From Paulinella micropora (Eukaryota; Cercozoa; Imbricatea; Euglyphida): a stretch of 64,000 bases of DNA. This document shows positions 1 through 64,000 of this stretch, piece by piece. The first letter of the stretch is position 1. Each line of letters starts with the position of its first letter. Below the pieces are notes generated by a model. It saw only the letters and a program-made list of their open reading frames with translations. It did not search any database and was not told where the DNA came from. A program made the position numbers and the translations under genes. The stretch is taken from assembly GCA_009731375.1 (NCBI GenBank), contig BJOX01000059.1, positions 14,870 to 78,869 on the forward strand, in the 5' to 3' direction.

Positions 1-870
1 GGGGGGAAGGGGAAAATGAAAATTGTGTACCCACCCCCACCCACCCCCACCATTTCCGCACCCCTGTCGGAATAAATCATGATTTGTCGGAACGAGGAGT
101 TCGGAGCTCATATTTGCAGGGAGGTTAGCCCCAGACTCGATCTTGATGCTGATATGATTTTTTTGGAATTCACGCAAAATATTTGCGTTAGGGCAGTGTC
201 CTGAATGCCAAAATTCCTTCTTTTTTTTTCGCATCCCAATGGGAATAAATCATGGTTTGTGTGAACCAGGAGGAGTTGGGAGCTCATATTGACAGGGTGG
301 CTAGCCCCAGACTCGATGTTGATGCTGATATAATTTCTTTGGAATTCACGCAAATATTTGCGTTAGGGGAGTGTCCTGAATGCCAAAGTTCCTTGTTTTT
401 TGGCAGTACTTGCCGGTGCCTCCGGCGATTGAACGTACCCTGTCGACGGGGCAGGGGGGGTCCGGGGGGCCCTCCCCCCGGGAACCCAAGCCCTGCGATT
501 GTACGTACCCGTTCTGGTCGCGGGTGGCACCACACCTGAAAATTGAGGTTTTTGCCACCAGGCGCCCTTTGCGGACCTCCGGCAATTCAACGTACCCTGT
601 CGAAGGGAAAGGGGGGGTCCGGGGAGACCTGCGAATTTACGTACCCGTTCTGGTCGCGGGTGGCACCCACACCTGAAAATTGAGGTTTTTTGCCACCAGG
701 CGCCCTTTGCGACACCTCCGGCAATTCAACGTACCCTGTCGAAGGGAAAGGGGCCGGGGGGGGGGGGGGGGGCGGGGGGCCCCNNNNNNNNNNAAGAAGT
801 GGGGCTGGCGGGGTTTGGTGCGCGAAGCACACCGGTAAACCATCCTTTCAGGTGTTGGCGCAGCCACTAG
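1..870 (-). repeat. Composite tandem element, copy 1 (partial)
   Basis: Two kinds of unit alternate: a 215-250 bp unit containing the palindrome ACGCAAATATTTGCGT and TCGAGTCTGGGGCTAGCC, and a roughly 110-bp GC-rich unit with GGTACGTACAATCGCAGG and CACCCGCGACCAGAACGG. The right end reads CCTTTCAGGTGTTGG next to an ATT array. The left end is outside the window. A 10-bp gap (784-793) follows a poly-G run. No coding sequence is seen. Confidence 0.75.
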
Positions 871-900
871 TTATTATTATTATTATTATTATCATTACTG

Positions 901-1132
901 TGGACACCGTGATAGCCCAGTGGTCAAGTTCTACCATCTGGGCCCTGTCGCCAGTTCGATTCCCGTCGGTGCCACCGGTATTTCATTGAACATACCGGTC
1001 CGTCTGGAAGTGTTGGAACTGCCCTTGCGGGGGTGTCATTAGAGCCTATCGTCAATTCTTCGTACTCCCCTCACGGGTGAGACGATGGAGGCGCATGTGC
1101 AGATTTGCATCAGCCATTGACAGAGAAGCACT
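901..1132 (+). mobile_element. tRNA-derived SINE
   Basis: The 5' part is tRNA-like, with an A box TAGCCCAGTGGTCAAG and a B box GTTCGATTCC followed by CGGTGCCACC. The body ends CAGAGAAGCACT and runs into an (ATT)n tail. Six related copies occur in the window, all in ATT/AAT tracts. Confidence 0.8.
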
Positions 1133-1143
1133 ATTATCATTAC

Positions 1144-1188
<45 letters not shown>

Positions 1189-1204
1189 CATCATCATCAT
1201 CATC
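1133..1204. repeat. (ATT)n/(ATC)n tail
   Basis: Trinucleotide tract between the SINE and the next composite element. Confidence 0.9.
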
Positions 1205-2491
1205 CCTGAAAGGTGTTGGAGAAGGGGGTGGGGGGTTTGGGGGGAGCTTTCAGGACACTGCCCTAACGCAAATATTTGCGTGAATTCCAAACAAATCATA
1301 TCAGCATCAACATCGAGTCTGGGGCTAGCCACCCTGCAAATATGAGCTCCCAACTCCTCCTCGTTCCGACAAACCATGATTTATTCCGACAGGGGTGCGG
1401 AAATGGTGCCAAAATTCCTTTTTTTCGCACCCCTGTCGGAATAAATCATGGTTTGTGTGAACCAGGAGGAGGTGGGAGCTCATATTGGCAGGGTGTCTAG
1501 CCCTAGACTCGATGTTGATGCTGATATGATTTTTTTGTAATTCACTCAAAATATTTGCGTCAGGGCAGTGTCCTGAATGCCAAAATTCCTTCTTTTTTTT
1601 TCGCATCCCAATGAGAATAAATCATGGTTTGTGTGAACCAGGAGGAGTTGGGAGCTCATATTGACAGGGTGGCTAGCCCCAGACTCGATGTTGAGGCTGA
1701 TATAAAATTCTTTGGTATTCACGCAAATATTTGCGTTAGGGAAGTGTCCTGAATGCCAAAATTCCTTGTTTTTTTAACCTATTTTCTGCTCTCCCATCGG
1801 AATAAATCATGGTTTATGGGAACCAGGAGGAGTTGGGAGCTCATATTGGCAGGGTGGTTAGCAGCAGACTCGATCTTGATGCGGGTATACATTTTTTGGA
1901 ATTCACGCAAATATTTGCGTCAGGGGAGTGTCCTTGTTTTTTGGCAGTACTTGCCGGTGCCTCCGGCAATTGAACGTACCCTGTCGAAGGGGCAGAGCGG
2001 GTCCGGGGGGCCCTCTCCCCGGGAACCCCAGCCCGGCAAGTGTACGTACCCGTTTTGATCGCGGGTGGCACCCACACCAGAAAATTGAGGTCTTGTGCCA
2101 CCAGCAGCTGTTTGCGCACACCAGAGGGAGTTAGCGGCTGTTATTTGGTGTATCTGACACATCTTGATGAGCTCTCTTCGAAAATATAAAAATTGTGGCG
2201 CCGGATGGCCTACACACCGGGAAATTGAGGTCTTTGCGCCACCAGGCGCCGTTTGTGCACACCAGAGGGAGTCTGATATTTGCCGACACCTCTAGATGCG
2301 CTCCCTTCGGAGGTAAAAAATTTTGTTGGCGGGTGGCACAAAAACCAGATATTTTAGGTTTTTGTGCCACCAGAGCTTACACTTGCGTTCTGCTGGTACC
2401 TCCGGCAATTGAACGTACCCTGTCGACGGGGAAGGGGGGGTCCGGGGGCCGGGAACCCCAGCCCGAGGGGGGGGGGGGGGGGGGGGGGGCG
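1205..2491 (+). repeat. Composite tandem element, copy 2
   Basis: Starts CCCTGAAAGGTGTTGG and carries several ACGCAAATATTTGCGT units, then GC-rich GGTACGT units and diverged derivatives at 2,100-2,400. It ends in a poly-G run and a 286-bp gap (2,492-2,777). Confidence 0.75.
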
Positions 2492-2777
2492 NNNNNNNNN
2501 NNNNNNNNNNNNNNNNNNNNNNNNNNNNNNNNNNNNNNNNNNNNNNNNNNNNNNNNNNNNNNNNNNNNNNNNNNNNNNNNNNNNNNNNNNNNNNNNNNNN
2601 NNNNNNNNNNNNNNNNNNNNNNNNNNNNNNNNNNNNNNNNNNNNNNNNNNNNNNNNNNNNNNNNNNNNNNNNNNNNNNNNNNNNNNNNNNNNNNNNNNNN
2701 NNNNNNNNNNNNNNNNNNNNNNNNNNNNNNNNNNNNNNNNNNNNNNNNNNNNNNNNNNNNNNNNNNNNNNNNNNNNN

Positions 2778-2985
2778 GGGGAAAAATGGTGAATTTCCGG
2801 AAAATCACCGCAAACAACACGAAAGTTTCGCCAAATATAAGACGAGAAGGGAAAAACGCGGTAAGTTTCCGGGAAATCGCCGCAAACACCGTGGAAGTTT
2901 CGCCAAATATGAAAGAGAGGGGAAAATGCGGTAAGTTTCCGGGAAATTCACCGCAAACACCGCGAAAGTTTCACTGCCTTCGCTT
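2778..2985. repeat. About 70-bp tandem repeat, three copies
   Basis: Units share GGTAAGTTTCCGGGAAAT and CACCGCAAACACCGCGAAAG. No coding potential recognised. Confidence 0.75.
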
Positions 2986-3005
2986 CCCGTCTTACTTATC
3001 AGTTT

Positions 3006-3008
3006 CTT

Positions 3009-3046
<38 letters not shown>

Positions 3047-3091
3047 GTAAGTAAGTAAGTAAGTAGTAAGTAAGTAAGTAAGTAAGTAAGC

Positions 3092-3138
<47 letters not shown>

Positions 3139-3246
3139 CAAGTAAGCAAGTAAGCAAGCAAGTAAGCAAGCAAGTAAGCAAGTAAGTAAGCAAGTAAGTA
3201 AGTAAGTAAGTAAGTAAGTCAGTAAGTAATTAAGTAAGTAAGTAAG

Positions 3247-3299
<53 letters not shown>

Positions 3300-3310
3300 C
3301 GCAACTAAGC

Positions 3311-3377
<67 letters not shown>

Positions 3378-3398
3378 CAACTAAGCAACTAAGCAAGC

Positions 3399-3449
<51 letters not shown>

Positions 3450-3470
3450 TTAAGTAAGTAAGTAAGTTAC
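3006..3470. repeat. (TAAG)n microsatellite
   Basis: Tetranucleotide array with GCAA/GTAG variants, flanking exon 40. Its minus-strand (CTTA)n is a pyrimidine-rich acceptor-like tract. Confidence 0.95.
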
Positions 3471-54114
<50,644 letters not shown>

Positions 54115-54128
54115 TATCTAAATAGAAC

Positions 54129-54166
<38 letters not shown>

Positions 54167-54212
54167 GAGATAGATGAGATAATATCTGTTGTGGACATTG
54201 TCTGCATAGAGC

Positions 54213-54247
<35 letters not shown>

Positions 54248-54268
54248 CAGATAGATAGATAGATAGAC

Positions 54269-54300
<32 letters not shown>

Positions 54301-54332
54301 TGTCGTGGACGTTTTCTACATAGAACACATAG
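54115..54332. repeat. GATA array with exon 1 5' fragments
   Basis: TATCTGTTGTGGACATTGTC (54,184) and TATGTCGTGGACGTTTTC (54,298) resemble the start of exon 1; the 5' UTR is expected here. Confidence 0.75.
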
Positions 54333-54822
54333 ATGAGATATCGACTAATGTCAGAAAAAAGGAGCTTCTGATTTCGTCAACCAAGGAAGTCTGTGGGTAA
54401 AGTATTAACCCGATGCCCAGCTAAGCCGTGATGTTTGCACGGAAGGGACTGATACAGGCGATACCAAAGCTCCCTAGTACCAGGCGGGGCCAGGGCTCGT
54501 TCCATAAGCGCCCCTTGCAGAACGAGCTCCCACCTCCATTACAGAGGGCCCAGTAAGCAGATGGAGTTTCGAGACTGTGACATCGACAGTCTAGCATAAA
54601 CCGACAGAGCACTGTGGGTTTTATTCCGGGCTCAACAAGCGAGAAAGGGCACCCTGAGGGAACAGGATTGTGCTTCCCGTCGCTATTTCGGCATGTGACT
54701 TATAGGCGTATGGCTAGGCACACATAAGGCACCCCACCACGGGCCCAGCACACCCACACCATCCCCTAATTCTCTGTCTGTCGACAGATGGCACCCATTT
54801 CAAAAAACCAAGCCCAAGGGAG
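54333..54822. mobile_element. 490-bp dispersed repeat, copy B
   Basis: Nearly identical to 36,072-36,553. A 95-bp fragment of the same start recurs at 54,883-54,977. Confidence 0.87.
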
Positions 54823-54882
54823 GGTCAGTGACACCTCAAGTGGCCTTGGTTCACTTCGTGGAGTAAGTGATGAGATCAACTG

Positions 54883-54977
54883 ATGAGATATCGACTAATG
54901 TCAGAAAAAAGGAGCTTCTGATTTCATCAACCAAGGAAGTCTGTGGGTAAAGTATTAACCCGATGCCCAGCTAAGCC
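54883..54977. mobile_element. Dispersed repeat, 5' fragment
   Basis: TGAGATATCGACTAATGTCA to CCCGATGCCCAGCTAAGCC, then a GATA array. Confidence 0.82.
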
Positions 54978-55025
<48 letters not shown>

Positions 55026-56241
55026 GAGATAGATAGATGGATAGATGAGATAGATAAGATAAATAGATGAGATGGTAGATAGATGATAGATAGATAGATA
55101 GATAGATAGATAGACAGACAGATAGATAGACAGACAGACCTGTGGACATATATCTAAACATACACAGCATCGTGAATGATTGTATACTAAAAACAAGGTA
55201 TGTATGTGTGTATGTATGTATGTATGTATGCATGCATGTATGTATGTATGTATGTATGCATGCATGTGTGTATGTATGTGTCTATGTCTACCTGTCTATC
55301 TGTCTTTCTGTCTGTCTGTCTGTCTGTCTGTGTCTGTCTTTCTGTCTGCATGTATGTATGTATGTATGTATGCATGTATGCATGCATGTATGTATGTATG
55401 TATGCATGTATGCATGTATGTTTGTTTGTTTGTATGTATGTATGTATACATGGTACGTACGTATGTATGTATGTACGTACGTACGTATGTGTACGTACGT
55501 ATGTATGTATGTATGTATGTATGTATGTATCTATGTATATGTACGTATGTATTTGTATGTATGTATATGTATGTATGTATGCATGCATGTATGTATGTAT
55601 GTATGTATGTATGTATATAGATGACATATGTATGTCTGATTTAAGATGGTATATATCCATATATGTATGTATGTATGTATGTTATGTATGTATGTATGTA
55701 TGTATGTATGTATGTACGTATGTATGTACGTACGTATGTATGTATGTACGTATGTATGTATGTATGTATATGTATGTATGTATGTGTATGTATGTATGTA
55801 TCTTATATATATATGTTATGTATGTTATGTATGTATGTATGTTTGTATGTATGTACGTGTACGTACGTGTGTATGTATGTATGTATGTAAATGTATGTAT
55901 GTATGTATGTATGTGTATGTATGTATGTATGTATGTAGTGTATGTATGTTTTGTATGCATGTATGTACATGTGTGTATGTGCATGTATGTATGTATGTAT
56001 GTATGTATGTATGTATGAGTATGTATGTAGTATGTCTGGTACTGTATGTATGCATGCATGTATATATGTATGTATGTACATATGTATGTATGTACTGTAC
56101 ATATGTATGTATGCATGTTATGTATGTTATGTATGTTATGTATGTATGTATGTATGTATGTATGTAGTATGTATGTATGTATGTATGCATGTATGTATGA
56201 GTATGTACATTATGTATGTACGTACGTACGTACGTACGTAC

Positions 56242-56272
<31 letters not shown>

Positions 56273-56407
56273 TGTATGTATGTATGTATGTATGTATGTA
56301 TGACATATGCATGTATGTATGCATGTAGGCATGTATGTATGTATGTATGTATGTATGTATGTATGAGTACTTGTATGTATGTATGTACATATGTATGTAT
56401 GTCATAC

Positions 56408-56438
<31 letters not shown>

Positions 56439-56519
56439 TGTATGTATGTATGTATGTATGTATGTATGTACATATGTATGCATGTACATATGTATGTACA
56501 TATGTATGCATGTATGTAA

Positions 56520-56550
<31 letters not shown>

Positions 56551-56600
56551 TGTATGCATGTATGCATGTATGCATGCATTGTATTGTATGCATGTATGAC
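54978..56600. repeat. GATA then TATG/CGTA arrays
   Basis: (GATA)n to about 55,135, about 60 bp unique, then 1.4 kb of (TATG)n with CTGT and ACGT variants, in the intergenic space. Confidence 0.93.
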
Positions 56601-57239
56601 GCTGTAGGCACACAAACACACACACACACAAACACACACACACATAACAAAAGACACACTCACTTAAAACGCAAATCACGCACACATGCATGCACAGAAA
56701 CACACCAGTTCATACAGAAGTCAGAAGCACACGCAAAGACTCTAGACTCTGATGGCAGGAAAAAGGTACTCTTAATTCAGGAAAGAACGCATAAGAAGTG
56801 GTATTGGTGCCACCCAAAAAATAATGCGGAACGATCAGATTGCCACAATCCCTGGAAAAGCCAAAAATGGATTTCAAATCTGTGTCTTTTTTGTGAAGTT
56901 TCGAAATTTAACAGCTCCCCTTCAAACAAAGCAAAGAAACACTTTGTCGTAAGACAGGAGGGAGGAGCAGAGCGGGGTGAGGTGGAAGCATATGCTGCTT
57001 GTTGCTTTTGGTGCCCCAGTTACTTGCCCCTACCTATTTGGCTTGTGCTTTTTTCCTGTTGAGCAAGTTTCGTAGTTTTTGGATAGTGATTTGGAGGGAA
57101 AGCAAACGACCCGCTTGGGGAGTGACATGAGACTAACTGTAATTGCTTTAAGCGGTTCGAAATAAGAATGCACGAGTGCATAATTAGTCTATAATTTCCG
57201 TAATGTTGCCTGTAGTCTCCTTCGTTGAAGAGATTCGAC
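56601..57239 (+). promoter_or_regulatory. Unique region upstream of the glycine-rich gene
   Basis: About 600 bp of non-repetitive DNA before the ATG, the likely promoter and 5' UTR. An open frame at 56,700-57,062 reads KKWYWCHPKNNAERSDCHNP and CLFCEV, vaguely like a zinc-knuckle retroelement remnant. No TATA box can be assigned. Confidence 0.45.
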
Positions 57240-62240
<5,001 letters not shown>

Positions 62241-64000
62241 GAAGCACTACCGCAACCAACGCACTCTGAATTCAAGAAAAAAAATGCGAAATCATTCCAA
62301 ATTTCCTTGCTCATGTTTCTTCATTAATCCTAGAGTTGTGAAATAGCGGAGTAACAGCGTTGGAGAACCCGATTGAAGGGGTTTTCTGACAATCTGCTCA
62401 AGTGTTTTCATGTCTTGAATATTGATATGGAGAAAAAAAGATGAGGTGAAAGGTGGGTGACTGCGCCACTTGATTCCCAGCCCAACAAAGAACATACCAC
62501 TGTACCCGCATATACACACTCTCCAAAACAGAGAAAGAGAGACACAACACCATGAGTCGAAAGGCCTTTGCGAAGATACCTCCTTTTTTTACCTTCGGGC
62601 GCAGATAACACGTGATTGCGCATGTGACCGTTACGCTTTACGCGTGGGCCACACTCCCCAGCACGTGATCTCTACGTAGCCTACCTCGACAGTTGGATTG
62701 TGCAGATGTGAATATCTCTCGCCTCAACCGCTTAGTTTATTTCCTCCCGACTTGCCGACTTGTCGGACTTCTTACCCGAAAAACACATTTGAAAAATCCG
62801 GAAAAAAAAATCACATATCCAGGAAAGCAACACAATTCTAGAGTATCAATATGGAATCATTAGATTATAAAATGCAAGTGGCTACAAAGAGTAACTAACC
62901 CATAGTGTCTTTTCCCTCCTTACACTGTGTGGTTGGACTCTGCAGTGGTCATCTATCTTTTCTGCCGTTTGAAGAAGTCTGCGTGATGTGAGTGAACGGC
63001 TAAAGGATTTACAGGCCTATCTTACTGATAAACTTAGTCTGCATCCACCACCTTGTTTAGTACTGATATAGTGTGAGGCCCGGCGTGGGCAGTGCGGGTT
63101 TACTTTTCAATTGAAAGCCTCTGATCATTACAGGGACTGTCACAACTCTTTTTTCATAATCCGCATGAGAGATGCTATATTGATACAATATTGGTAACAA
63201 TCAAATTCAATGACATAAAATATATATTGATACTAAAAATGAAGTGAAATTTTCAACACAAGTATTAATAATTATGTTTCTAGCCCCGGTAGCAGTAAGC
63301 AACTTGAGTATTGCGAATTGTTTCAGCTGTTACGGTAGTACGATGTTGAATAACAGATAACTGTACTAACGGTATGAAGACTGAGGAATACCTAAAGTAA
63401 CGTAGTATGGACTCCGTAGACTTCAGACCAACTTGGATAACCGATAGACCGTAGGCCGGAACGGTAAGTAAATTGCTATTATTAATATATATACCGGGTG
63501 GGCCGGCATACAATTACATTAAATATATACTGATTAATATTAAGTTGATACTAAATTGACGCGAACTTGATTGTTTAATAGATGACAAATAGCCACAAAC
63601 AACTTTAGTCAGTACTGTAAGTTTTTTTTTGACTCCACCAAATATTAATATATTACAGTAACTGCGAACAGTGCCGGGTAATCAAGAGACGATGTCAGAT
63701 TAAAATGATAGTAACAATTTGTACATTCCAAACCATAAATATTGTCAAACTATAGAAAATCGAGAGGTCAGATGATACTATTAATAAAATTTAATCATGA
63801 TACTACTATCATAGCAATATCATGATATTATTATTATTATTATCGAGTTTTTAATAATATAAATAACAAGAATATATATCATACTTTATTTTTGAACGTC
63901 TGGTCACGTTTTATTGGATTACATGCACTCTATTATATATATTCATTAAGGTCACACCTTAATTATTAATAACTTGATAATATTGATTATTGTAAGTATC
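62241..64000. other. 3' flank and unique AT-rich DNA
   Basis: The probable 3' UTR follows the stop. The rest is non-repetitive, increasingly AT-rich, with no ORF or homology I recognise on either strand. Confidence 0.6.

Noticed and set aside
901-975. Functional tRNA gene
   Set aside because: A and B boxes are present but no complete cloverleaf or discriminator end, and the same sequence recurs as a SINE.

Overview
The window is nuclear DNA from an intron-rich eukaryote, most likely a microbial one such as an alga or protist; I cannot name the lineage. The evidence is spliced genes with GT-AG junctions, a tRNA-derived SINE, a mariner-type element, an interstitial TTAGGG tract, and intron space made almost entirely of tetranucleotide, pentanucleotide and trinucleotide microsatellites. 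Several N gaps are bordered by poly-G or poly-C runs, so parts of the assembly are uncertain.

The main gene is on the minus strand and covers most of the window (3,471-54,114). It encodes an EFL1-type GTPase (EFTUD1/Ria1), the translocase-like factor that works with SBDS to release eIF6 from pre-60S ribosomal subunits. I could piece it together from 40 very small exons, mostly 32-80 nt, starting with an ATG at 54,114. Codon phase agrees across every proposed junction, and the exons sum to 2,895 nt, exactly 965 codons. The order of motifs matches the family: P-loop AHVDHGKTT (exons 2-3), switch I RGITMK (exon 5), DTPGH (exon 8), NKID (exon 10), SAL (exon 15), domain II (exons 24-27) and domain III with GEHVLAATGELHLERC and FRET (exons 28-30). 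The C-terminus lies beyond the left edge. Exons 38 and 40 are the least certain. Three exons (7, 21, 31) carry low-complexity Lys/Ser/Glu inserts.

The most unusual feature is that many exon edges are repeated inside the neighbouring introns. Short copies of an exon's 5' edge (often with its acceptor) or 3' edge (often with its donor) recur one to about ten times, separated by microsatellite. I call these exon-edge echoes. Examples are exon 27 (six copies), exon 30 (seven), exon 6 (seven), exon 16 (six), exon 35 (about ten), exon 36 (both edges) and exon 20 (including inverted copies). Next to exon 14, six copies form 24-nt blocks with both an acceptor and a GTAAGT donor that would splice in frame. 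The microsatellites themselves supply many splice sites.

The second gene is divergent, on the plus strand (57,240-62,240). It encodes a secreted glycine-rich protein: a signal peptide, GYGG repeats, an Asn-rich segment and a Ser/Trp-rich tail ending in SSWSG. It has eight visible exons and the same kind of echoes in two introns. Between the two starts lie a dispersed repeat, a long TATG array and about 600 bp of unique DNA. The rest of the window holds six double-hairpin elements, five foldback elements with AGAAGTTCC termini, a composite tandem element in four copies, GC-rich tandem elements, SINEs, one decayed mariner, and about 1.7 kb of unique AT-rich sequence at the right end.
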